A DNA stretch of 64,000 bases. Source: Azolla pinnata. Its lineage: Eukaryota > Streptophyta > Polypodiopsida > Salviniales > Salviniaceae. Shown piece by piece: positions 27,501-38,456 of this stretch. Made by a program: the position numbers and the translations under genes. Each line of letters begins with the position of its first letter. The stretch's first letter is position 1. The notes beneath the pieces are model-generated. The model was not told the origin of the DNA. It saw only the letters and a list, made by a program, of their open reading frames with translations, and did not search any database. The stretch covers positions 1 to 64,000 of the forward strand of contig JBBBWG010012779.1 in assembly GCA_037176905.1 (NCBI GenBank). The letters run 5' to 3'.

Positions 27501-27708
27501 GGCAGCTATTAATATCGCCCTATAATCGGTTCATCGAAATCCTGTTGCGGTTTTTTGCCAGATCGATGAGTTGCTTGTTCGCGTAGTGGATGTGGTAAGG
27601 GATGTCACTGCCGATGGTGTACATAAGGCTGCAATGACGTGGAACCAAGTTCGGAAGAGCCGCATGAAACTCGCTCCAGAGGAACGAGAAATATTGAAGA
27701 GTATCTAA
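23536..27708 (+). CDS. Peptidyl-tRNA hydrolase, organelle-targeted (bacterial Pth / CRS2 type)
   Basis: Pth cleaves the ester bond of peptidyl-tRNA released from stalled ribosomes; in plants a relative, CRS2, also serves chloroplast intron splicing. Eight exons: 23536-23757, 24712-24796, 24999-25066, 25762-25812, 26177-26250, 26763-26821, 27331-27407, 27562-27708; 260 residues, all phases consistent. Residues 1-50 are Ser/Pro-rich and look like a transit peptide (chloroplast or mitochondrion). The enzyme core keeps the Pth residues: Asn63 in GIGNPG, catalytic His73 in TRHNVGFEMID, Asn120 in KPQTYVN, Asp145 in IFDDMDLEFG and Asn166 in GGHGAHNGLKS. It ends with RLRIGIGAPPG and a helical tail. 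With every catalytic residue present it is more likely an active Pth than a CRS2-like splicing factor. Intron 1 is filled by triplet repeats. Confidence 0.93.
23836..24560. repeat. Compound GAT/GAC/GTT and TATGGC microsatellite in PTH intron 1
   Basis: Blocks of GAT, GAC, GTT, GAGGAT, TATGGC, GACAAT, GACGAT and CTG units follow one another over about 700 bp, nearly filling the 954-bp intron. Open frames on both strands across it are repeat products. Confidence 0.9.
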
Positions 27709-28148
27709 TTGATTATCTAGAGGCTTACTTTACTTAACCTGTATCATAACTTATAGGCAGTATGCTACCAAGTCAGAGTATTCACAGTCATGTAAACATA
27801 TCTGAACAAATCGAGTGGCTGATAAGCTTTTGCTTTTCTAGAGAAAATGTACATCAGATTAGTCTATGAAACTTGATGTTGTGATATGACCCATTTGTAT
27901 CAAATTGTGGATGTTTCAGAACAAATTCAGGATGCCATCTCATATATGACAAAATTCTTTTCCCTATGAAATCTCATAAGTCATCTGATCCAACAGCCTG
28001 GAGCTCCATAATCATGTGAACTATGTAATCAACATCGGCTGATAAAAGGAATCGAGGTAATTGATAGCGTATACAGTGCTGTGGAATTATATTGAATTGA
28101 GTATTGGAAAAGATACTTTTATAATTCTAATGTCTGAATTATCAGTCA

Positions 28149-28221
28149 GCCGTCTTAGCTCAGCCGGTAGAGCGCGTGGCTTTTAACCACGTGGTCGTGG
28201 GTTCGATTCCCACAGACGGCG
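28149..28221 (+). tRNA. trnK-UUU (nuclear): tRNA-Lys(UUU)
   Basis: A 73-nt cloverleaf. The acceptor stem GCCGTCT (28149-28155) pairs perfectly with AGACGGC (28214-28220), with discriminator G. The A box is TAGCTCAGCCGG and the B box GGTTCGATTCC. The anticodon stem CGTGG/CCACG encloses the loop CTTTTAA, giving anticodon TTT at 28182-28184. There is no intron and no encoded CCA, as expected for a nuclear gene. Confidence 0.97.
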
Positions 28222-28285
28222 TTTCCTAATTCTTGTTCGCAAGTCTGTATTGAGGAAGATTAAAATACCAAAAAATGCTTACGCA

Positions 28286-28965
28286 AACTTACTAATAACA
28301 TTTTAGCGCCTACTATAATTAGAAATTGCAGATTAAGCCATGTTTCCCCTTGCTAAAAATTAAAGCCCAATTAATTTTTCAACGCTTAAATTTTGAAATT
28401 ACTGACTTTTTGTCAATCGACGGGAATCGATGACTTATCCACAATAAGGGAATCGGCGAGTAGTCAACAATACAAAGTACAAAACAATTAGTGACTAGCA
28501 GTAAGAAGAAAAGAATCGATGAGAGATAGATGGAAGCGATTAGTAAGGGAAGGATAGAATTGATTACTGAGCAACGATTAGGAAGTAGTAGTAGTAGTAG
28601 TAAGAGAAGGAATAAAATCGAATAGCAAGAATTACTTAGGCGTTATTTTCAGCAAAAGATAAAACTAGGCATATATATATATATATATGGGAAAACCTCT
28701 AACAATTTTATTACTTACATTTTAACGCCTACTAAAATTAGAAATTACAGATTGATGTTGGCTTCGATCTTTTCGCTATAATTTGATTACATTTTCACGC
28801 TTATTAAAACTAGAAACTACAGATTAACGCATAGTTTTACATCATTCACTCGAAATTAATGCCCAATTAACTCATCAACGCCGAATTAATCCGATCCTAA
28901 AGCTACCAGCTAACTTTTGTTCGATCGAGTACAATACGGGGAATCGACGAGTAAACAACAGCAGG
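28286..28965. repeat. Cluster of at least three copies of a dispersed AT-rich repeat
   Basis: The core CGCCTACTAAAATTAGAAAT plus TACAGATTAA appears, with changes, near 28308, 28727 and 28797. Two copies are followed by AATTAA(T/A)GCCCAATTAA and later by GGGAATCG(A/G)CGAGTA. Copies lie head to tail, the last two close together, with a TA run at about 28672-28688 between copies. One further copy is at 10975. No protein is encoded. Confidence 0.7.
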
Positions 28966-29023
28966 GCAATTTGGTAAACATGAGCAAGAAAGACGATAAA
29001 CAAGGGAAATGACAAGAAAAACT

Positions 29024-29080
29024 CAAACGCAAACTACAAACGCAAACGCAAACGCAAAAGCAAACGCAAACGCAAACGCG
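29024..29080. repeat. (AACGCA)n hexamer in the METTL25-like leader
   Basis: About eight copies of the hexamer AACGCA with small variants, roughly 75-130 bp before the start codon. Confidence 0.9.
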
Positions 29081-29155
29081 AGAACAAGCAATCGAAGAAG
29101 AAGAAGACGACGACGACGACATCGCCTTTCGCTGCGTCTTCCTTCGATCGTTGAT

Positions 29156-32100
29156 ATGGCGAATGCCACGGGCCCGGGCCTCGACCTGTCTTCTTCCCAG
29201 TCCATCGCCGAGCGCCTCGGCACCATCGCTGCCTTCCTCAAGCTCCACCGCTGCCTTTGGACTGCACACGTCGTCGAATTCTTCCAGGTTTCCCCTCTTC
29301 TTCTCCCAATCCCTCTTTTTTTTTCTTTATTTATACTCCCTGTGGGGACTCGTCTGTGGCATTTCTATCGGAGGTCTTTCGGGCTTTAGGTTCTTCGCTT
29401 GGCTGTGCTTTTCCTTTTCTCTTGTCTTTTCGGTCTTGTTTTTCTACGCAAATAGCTTCCCACAGCTGGAAATGAGCAAAATGAATTTCCCAGGATCGCC
29501 TTTGGGAAGAAGTCGACATGGAATGGTGGCAAGATCTGCGATATGCTTCAATCCAGGACTTGCTTTGTTTGCCTTCTGGAAAAGTTCAGGTTTTCTTCTT
29601 CTCCCTTTCCTTTCTATTTCAAATATTATCTTAATGGTTAAATCATTCTTTTTAACCCTCTGGCCTAGGTTACAGCACTTGCTATACTCATGTTAATGTA
29701 CTAGATGATTTTGTAAATCTAGCGGCTTAATAAGTATGACAGTCTATCTATTTGAATGCTGAAAAACTGCTAAAAAAGGAACATTCTCTTGTTAAGATGT
29801 TTTAGCGAAGATTAGAAAAAATAGAGTAGAAAGAGGGGCTAATTCTGCCCGACCAACCTCTAGCGATGGTGAGAAAGAGACCCAAGTGACCTTATTGTCC
29901 CGTATCATCGTGGACAACACCGGTGATTCTTGACAGCTGCAAATGCAATTTAAATTATGCCAAAATTTTCTTTCAAAGGCTGTCTGTATTGTAGGTTTGG
30001 AGGTGTTAATGAACTTATAGAAGATAATAATCAAACTTTTAATGATTGCTAGCTCTGTTATATTACAGTTTTGTAGCTCTCACTAGTCACGTTAGTATAC
30101 TAGATGAGAGTATATAATCAGGGGCTGAACACATATTCCTCCATCTGACCAGTAAAACAGCGTTCAGAAAAAGAACATTGTTTTGTGAGGACGTTTCAGA
30201 AGTATCATCATTGTTCAGTGAAAACAAACATAATCATGGTGTTTGGAACATTTCTTGGAATGTTGGTTTTCGAAGTGGTTGTGACCATTTAGAAGATGAC
30301 ATCAGTGTCAGAAGTTTCATTCCATTTGGGTCATGGATTGGCATGGCAGTTCAGTTTGCTGAAACTGAAACCTACAACAGTTTCTGTTTCTGCATGAATA
30401 ACATGAAATCACGTATACTCATAATCCTGTTTTGTCTTTCAGGCCGATTCCAGACTCTAGTAAACATTACTATTTCTTCTTTTTTTTTCTCTCTTTGAGC
30501 CTCAAGTTTAGATGGCAATTCATCTAACCTATCCTGGAAATGGATGCATGAGTTAGACATTCAGGCATGATATATATGAATCAATACTTTGTTGGTTGTG
30601 TTGTCGCAAAATATTCATGAAATGGACATTGGTCTTAGCACAAATCCATTTAGGGATTATTTCCACTATAAATTGATCTGTCTATTCGAATTCCTTTCTT
30701 CTATACATATTTGCATTTTTCTGAAGGTCAAATTAGCAGTGTGAATTTTGTCAATGTTTGTGCTTATATATGCCATAAGTGTTTCATAAAGTACAAATAA
30801 ATTGTTATTTTGCTGATACAGAGGGTGCTCTGCGACAGGATAATTGGTGTTCCTCGTTGAAGGAATTCATAAGAACTGCACAAAGCCTGGCTTTGCTTAG
30901 GCTTCCAAGTGAGGATCTCGAGAGGGTATGTTTCGGTGCTCATCATTTGAGCCACATTTTTTCTTTATAATTATGTTGGTCTTTTGTTTCCCATTTAAGA
31001 GAAAAATAACATGGAATGACATATTTTAACAAATTCCTAGATACTGGTTGATACCGTGTTGGAAAGAGATACAAGTTGTACAGTATTGCTAAATCTTAAC
31101 AGTGAATTTACCATTTGTGTGGTAGCTTAACTGTCTCCCTAATTATGGGCTTATGTAAAGGACATAACAATCAGGCATATGCACATTATTGGTGATGAGT
31201 GCACAAAGTGAGCTATGTGCAAGTGGAGTGAGTAAGTGAGAGGGAGAGAACACTCAATGGGGATTAACAATGACTACTACTTCTGAATCAACAATGTAAA
31301 TCTGTTTTTGAGATCATTTCACATTCTTATATTTTGCTAGACATAGGATCAACTTTCAGTTCATAATGTTTAAGATCTAGAATTTGTTATGATGAATGAA
31401 TGATAATATGAAATTAATCTAGGGACGTTTCTTGAATTCATCATATAGACTTTTCCAGGTTTGTCCAAACCTACAATAAGCAACGTGTTAAAACAGGGCA
31501 TGAACCACAAAAAGCTTCATGAGGTATATTTCATCTGATTTGCTAGTTTTTTTCCTCACAAATTCCATGATGTTTAATGGGATTTTCTCATAATAAACTC
31601 AGGCATTTGTGTATCTATTCTGTCTTACAATTTTCTGTGTCTCTTGCATGAAGGTTGAGATTCTGTCAGCAGTAATTAATCGTGTTGCACAAGCAGTTCA
31701 GGCAACATCCATCGTAGATGTTGGAGCCGGACAAGTAAATGTTTTACAAGATTCTATGTGGATTTTTGTATCTTCCTCTTTCTCTACCTAATGGTGTATT
31801 ATTATTTACACTCATTACCAGGGTTATTTGTCTCAAGTCTTAGCTTTTGAGTATGGTCTCCCTGTTGTGGCACTCGATGCATCTGCACACCACTGCAGCA
31901 TAACAAATGAGCGGAGTGTTCGAATTAAAAAGCATTTTCTGGCATCGTCAAGAAAATCAAAGCAAAGTTTGTACAGTGAATATGTTTATAATTCGTTTTA
32001 ATATGTAGCAAGAATTGCAAGTTACATATACCTTTTGCGGGATATTACAGAAGATTCTAGGCATGTCTCTGGGCCACAAACAGCTACTTTTCATGTAGTA

Positions 32101-34131
32101 CCTGGAAGCACCCAAATGGAGCTACATCACTTCTTAGCTGATCTGTTTTCTGGTTCAGAAGATAATCATACTAACACCGAAGCTGAACGTGATTCACAAA
32201 GGAAGCCTCAAGGTGAAGATACTACCAGGTCAGATTATAAAGAAGTTGCTCCGTCAGTAGTTCTTGCAGGTCTTCATGCATGTGGAGACTTATCTGCAAC
32301 GATGCTTCAGTGAGTATTTGTAACTTAAATCATTCCCTGTGATCATAAAGTGCTGTCAGCTATGATGAGTGTTTTGGCTGTTTACTGCATTTAGATGAGA
32401 AGGTCAAAATAAAAAGCCTAAGCAAATATTTAGAGAAGGAATGCAACTATTTTAATTTGCACTTGATCCACTATTTTGAAGATTCCAAGAATTTGTCTGT
32501 CAACAGGTTAAATTTTGGCGTTGCTCAGTTGAGTAAATATGGAAATTTTGCTGTTGTGACATTCACAGAACTTATTTAATGTGCAAGGAAGTCAAAGCTG
32601 TAATTTCTGTGGGGTGCTGCTACAATCTTCTTTCTGAACAAGACAGTGATGAATGGGCATCATGTAATAATAAATTCGGGTTTCCTATGAGTGAAGGTGT
32701 GAAACGACTGGCACTCCCTCTCGGTCGCAGGGCTCGGGATCTTGCTTGTCAGGTTCAATACTTTACGACACTTCATGTTATGTAATCTCTGGTCATACTC
32801 TGTGCTGGATGTGACAGGAGAATCTCACACGCTAATTTTACATTTGTTATTGATATATATGTTTACCTGAACTTTATCAGTCACCCCTGGAGTACTCAGT
32901 ACATTGGAAATGTGTGTTAGCTTTATAGCAATGGCTGTGAAATCGAAGCAACAGTTGATGAAATACATGAGGACAGGCATGGATTGTCAATTCATGCTCA
33001 TAACCAGAATTATATGATCATGAAACGATAAAAATACATGAGGACCTATGGCTTCTAAGAATGTTATGCTGCCACAAATGTGATGCCTGTTTTGTTCGCA
33101 CTAGAGGAAAAGTGGGCATGTTTATCTCTGCTTTATCAGCCCTTTTTCTCATATTGAAAAACTCTGCATAATGTTTCAGAGTGCAGAGAGGTGGCAGGAT
33201 GTGGGGTGCTCGTCAGCCCTTTATAACTTCCAACAACACTCACTAAGAGCTGGATTTCAACTGGTAATGGAAACAATGAACTATACACGTGCAGCTGTCA
33301 TTATTACCCCTTGTTAAAGCAAAGACAGTTACTTGTTTCAAGGTTCTCCGCAAATATTACCCAAATCTGGCGATGCTCAATCCTGCGATTGGACGATTAG
33401 GCAAAGCTCGGCGAAGAAAGCAGGTTAGGAGGCATCAAAAGTCAAACAAAAATGATGATGAGAATGCAGGCAATGGTTTTTCTTCTGAGGCAACCAAAGT
33501 GCCACCACTTACCACTAGTAGAGGTGGTACAAGGGAGGATTTTTTTGAATTTTGCCAAGCTGGATTTGAAAGACTAGGTGTGGAAAGTGTTACCAAAAAT
33601 GCGTTGAATGAGATATGGAAGCAAATTGAGCCTGAAACTGTATGTGGTGTTCATATCTTTACAACTATTGATACATTCAGGAGGGCAAACACTTAAGTCG
33701 CCTCACCTTATTCAATATTTATCAGAGTATCCCTAATTTAAAGCCATTACTAGAATACTCTCTGGCGTTTGTGATGTAGAGCAGTATTCTGTAAATATGA
33801 TTGGGATATTCTGATAATTAATGAATAAGGATATTGTGGCGTTTTCCCCATACCTGCAATGTGCTATATTTACATATGATAGTGAACTTATAAAGAACTC
33901 TTCTGCGAAGAACAGGGGCTGGTTGGACCTTATTGGTCCTTGAGGGCTGTCTTAGGCCCTGTACTGGAGACATACGTTTTGCTTGATAGGTTGCTTTACC
34001 TACATGAGCGAACCCCTTCACAAGCAACTAATATGGATCCCTCAGGCATACTATCAGGTCCAAGGCTCTTTGCGTTGTTTGATCCAGATGTATCTCCTCG
34101 CAACATGGCTATACTGGCCATAAAAAAATAA
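29156..34131 (+). CDS. METTL25/RRNAD1-like SAM-dependent methyltransferase
   Basis: Eleven exons: 29156-29287, 29494-29590, 30822-30925, 31449-31523, 31654-31734, 31822-31966, 32009-32309, 32569-32752, 33180-33263, 33343-33639, 33916-34131; 571 residues. The SAM-binding motif SIVDVGAGQGYLSQVLAFEY spans the exon 5/6 junction (about residues 155-174), with an acidic residue in VVALDAS after it. The family signatures GLHACGDLSATML (299-311), VGCCYNLLSE (326-335), GRLGKARRRKQ, GPYWSLRAVLGPVLETYVLL and FDPDVSPRNMAI follow in order. Members are putative methyltransferases; the substrate in plants is not established. The exon at 31449 needs the AG at 31447-31448 rather than the stronger TTTTCCAG 11 bp downstream, which would break the frame. 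The final exon's acceptor at 33914-33915 was chosen by phase. The tRNA lies about 0.9 kb upstream. Confidence 0.9.
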
Positions 34132-36002
34132 ATCTGAATCGAACTTGTACATTGAAATGAGAGGTTTTTCTTTATTCCTTTATCTATCATCTTCTCATGT
34201 TTTTTGGCTTTTTTCTTGGTAGTAGATGGGTTTGCTAAATTTTTGGGAGTCGATGCAGTTTTTGGAGAAAGCTGGAGAAAGCTTTGCCCAACTCTTGTTT
34301 TCTTCAGTCAAGTTGAAGCTTTTCTTTGGGGAATGTGTGGTACCATAATTCCAGATAAGAGTCATCTGTCTCAAGGAAGTAGTTTTAAGATGTAGGAGGA
34401 TGATCTGATTTTAAATGATCATGAGTGATATCTGGTTCACTTCCTACAAAAACATAGTTTCATGAACTTTGGTGATGCTTGGTACGTAGCCTCTGCAGTG
34501 CCACAGCCAAACATCCTATTAACTTGTAGCGTCTCTTCCGTAAGATTGGGTAAATTTCTCAAACTTTCACCTTTTTGATAAGTGAGATAAGCACTAATGG
34601 CTCCACATTGTACCTCTTATTAATCTTGTTGACTGACTGCTTCCTGAAGGGTTGATTGAGTAGAGTTGTCCTAGAATATCACATCTTGCGCCAATTAATA
34701 CTGAAGATGAAGTTAACGCTGATGATCAGGTTAGCTGAGCTAATTGATTTCCTGTCTTGGCTATTCACAGGGTTGTTTGACACTTCTTTGTTTGTCTTGT
34801 GAGTGATCTTTGCTAAAGCTAACATCATAGGATGGTGCTTTTTTTGCTAAAGTTGGTTGGGGGGGGGGGTTATAGCATCGTTCACATCATTATTGAACTG
34901 AGTTGGGTATAGGAAAAGCAAGCGGATTACCACAAGTATTAGAACAAGTACAAGAGGAATCGTTTAAGCTTTTCGTAGGCATCTGTTCACATCTGCATAG
35001 TCTCTATATATCATGAAGTTTCTCAACATTTTGTGGTAGTCGGTATGTGCTTTTTGTATGAATGATGGGTCCTCAATAGTATGTGCCTCAGGTAAAAGCA
35101 AAAGTCGGTCATTCAAAGGCTTGTGGATGATGAACAAGTTTCTTTTGTATCATCACATTGAAGTATAGTGTATTCTAGCTCATTCTTGATGCCCTATTGC
35201 TCAGGCTTACAATTTGGAGATTTTTGAGGCTTTTTTTCGGGTTGTGATTCGAGGCTTATTTATAGCTTAGCCAATCGACATTTGCTGAGTATGCAACAAA
35301 AAATTGTCAAAATGGTAACACCTTTTAGTTTCTTGAGAAATTGGGAACATTTCAGCTTATCTGAGATTCATGCGAATGCCATCTTGACTCGATGCAAGTT
35401 CATCACATCGGACTTCTATTTGTCGATCGAATGGGGTTGTGCTAATGTAGCGATTCAACACATTGTCGTCAAAGTTCGATGAGTGCACCAACATGTCTGA
35501 TTGAGTAACATTGGAAAGGATGATCCATAACATGCATCTTTTGAATGCAAATGATATTGCTCATAACTGCGAGAGAAACTATCTAAGGTCTACTTGAGGT
35601 TGCTAACATTGTTCTTTGATAATTGCATTGGATTTTTCTAGCCAAGTAGCAAAAAACCTTTAGTCTAGGTTCGACGGCCATTTTGGGCAGTTGAGCGATC
35701 GTTACTCCGAGTGGTTAAAGCAATTTCATTGACAGTAAGGCCCATATGCTTGTCAAGAAACTGTTTGGCGGCCGACTATTCTTGAGCTTTATGCACGTCA
35801 GGTCTATCATTTGATTGATCGTTGGGCAATTGAGATATACTGTATGTGGTAAGCGAGTTGTCGAAAGGGACGATCAGAGCCAGAGCCAAAGTGTCATCTC
35901 TAAAGTGCAGAAGGTATTCATTATCAATATCAACCAAGGGCACTTTGAGAATAAGGAATAATACATTAGAGGGGTATTTGGAGAGATAAATGAGAACTCT
36001 AC
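34132..36002. other. Intergenic, no gene recognised
   Basis: AT-rich, stop-dense sequence with a G-run at 34858-34869. The proximal part is presumably the 3' UTR of the METTL25-like gene. No convincing open frame, repeat family or transposon end was seen. Confidence 0.45.
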
Positions 36003-38222
36003 ATAATGAGCCATCATCACCATCATCATCGTCATCTTCATCTTCACATCACCACCACCATCACATGAGCCAGCATCATGATCAACATCATCAACATCAC
36101 CAACATCGTTATCATACTGACCTTCATTTGCACACCATGATCATCATAGTCACCACCATCACCATCATCACCATCATTACCACCATCACCACCATCACCA
36201 CCATCACCATAATCATTATCATCACCATCATCACCACCATCAGCTTTCATCACCCTCATCACCATCACCACCATGACCATCATGATCTTCATGATGTTCA
36301 TGTTCAGACCACAATCATCACCATCACCATAATCACCATCACCACTGTCGTCATCATCACCATCATCACCATCATCACCATCATCACCACAGTCACGATC
36401 ATCACCCTCATCACCATCACCACCATGACCATCATGATCTTCATGTTCATACCACCATCATTTGCACCATCACCATCATGATCCTCATCGTCACACTACC
36501 ATCATCACCATCATCACCATCATCACCACAGTCACGATCATCACCCTCATCACCATCACCACCATGACCATCATGATCTTCATGTTCATACCACCATCAT
36601 TTGCACCATCACCATCATGATCCTCATCGTCACACTACCATCATCACCATCACCATCTCATCATCATCTTCTTCGCATTGTCAACATCATCTTTAGAATA
36701 GTCATACCATCATCATCTGCATCATCATCACCATCTAATATTTATCTTCTTCTGCACCATCATCATCGTCGTGGCCGCTATTGTCGTCTTCAACATCATC
36801 AACGATCTTCATCGTCATACCAGTATCATCTGCATCATCATCACATTGTCACGATCATCACCATCACCATCACCACCATTGCCACCACAACCATCATCAT
36901 CATCTCCAACATTGTCATGATATTCATCGTCACGCCATCATCACCACACCACCATCACCATCATCATCTTCCCTAGCACCGTCATGATCTTCATTGTCGC
37001 ACCATCATCATCTTGCACCGACATCTATTTGCATCATCACCATCACCACCATCAGCATCCTATCACCACAACTGCCATCATCATCATCACCGCCTGCCAC
37101 GACCATCACCATCACCACCATTGCCGCCACCACCATCGCCACCATCACCATCATCACGACCATCACCACCATCGACATCCTATCACCACAATTGCCACAA
37201 TCATCATCACCGCCTGCCATGACCATCACCATCATCACCACCATCACCACCATCAACATCCTATCACCACAATTGCCATCATCATCATCACCGCCTGTCA
37301 CGACCATCACCACCATCAGCATCATCACGACCATCACCACCATGACCATCATCATCATCATCACCATCATCACCACCATCATGATCGCGATTGTCACGAC
37401 CATGACCACCATGCCACCATCACCATCATCACCATCATGACCATCATCACCACCATCGCCACCATCAACATTCTATCACCACAACTGCCATCATCATCAT
37501 CACCGCCTGCCACGACCATCACCATCATCACCACCATCAACATCCTATCACCACAATTGCCATCATCATCATCACCGCTTGCCACGACCATCACCACCAT
37601 CACCACCATGACCACCATCATCATCATCACCATCATCACCACCATCACCACCTTCACCACCATCATGATCGCGATTGTCACGACCATGACCACCATGGCC
37701 ACCATCACCATCATCACCATCATGACCATCAGCACCACCATCGCCACTATCAACATTCTATCACCACAACTGCCATCATCATCATCACCGCCTGCCACCA
37801 TCACCATCATCACCACTGTCACGATCATCACCATCATCACCACCATCACCACCGTCACCATCATCACCACAATCACCATCATCACCACCGTCACCATTAT
37901 CACCACCATCACCACCATCACCACCATCACCACCATCACCACCATCACCACCATCATCACCATCACCACCATCACCACCATCACCACCATCACCACCATC
38001 ACCACCATCACCACCATCACCATAATCACCACCATCATCACCATAATCACCACCATCACCACCATCACCACCATCACCACCATCACCATCATCACCACCA
38101 TCACCACCAACACCACCACAACCACCACAACCATCACCATCAGCACCATCAGCACCATCAGCACCATCACCATCATCACCATCAGCACCATCAGCACCAT
38201 CACCATCACCGCCAGCATCGTC
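36003..38222. repeat. 2.2-kb CAT/CAC (ATC/ACC) compound microsatellite
   Basis: Almost unbroken CAT and CAC triplets, with ATC, GTC and TGC variants. Parts are arranged in higher-order units: a block with CCTATCACCACAA...GCC...CACCGCCTGCCACGACC recurs about every 100-300 bp between 37050 and 37800, and another block repeats at about 36400-36480 and 36520-36640. It ends about 235 bp before the U2AF65 start codon. Long open frames through it are artefacts of the triplet. Confidence 0.95.
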
Positions 38223-38410
38223 ATCTTCACACCATCTTCGTCCTCCTCCTCAGAAGCAGAAGAAGAACAGAAGAGGAACAGAAGAACAGGAAGAATCAGC
38301 GGCAGCAGCAGCAGCAAGCAAGCAAGCAAGCCTTAGATCCTTTGTTGGGTCTTCCTGCTCTTGCTTCGGCTGCACTTTCTCGAGTCTCTATATACAGGAG
38401 AGCAGAAAGA

Positions 38411-38443
38411 GCGAGAGCGAGAGAGAGAGAGAGAGAGAGAAAG
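38411..38443. repeat. (GA)n in the U2AF65 leader
   Basis: An almost pure GA run ends 14 bp before the start codon. GA-rich leaders are common in plants and can bind GAGA-type (BBR/BPC) proteins; function here is unproven. Confidence 0.7.
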
Positions 38444-38456
38444 ATAGAGAGACGCC

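Noticed and set aside
34132-36002. Possible retroelement remnant
   Set aside because: No reverse transcriptase, integrase or terminal-repeat signature could be recognised, so no element is claimed.
36003-38222. Regular repeat spacing that could suggest a CRISPR-like array
   Set aside because: Units are triplet microsatellite with no distinct spacers, and the genome is eukaryotic.
36984-38336. 450-codon open frame of His/Ile/Thr repeats, and similar frames on the other strand
   Set aside because: It is the CAT/CAC microsatellite read as protein; no start context, domain or splice pattern supports a gene.
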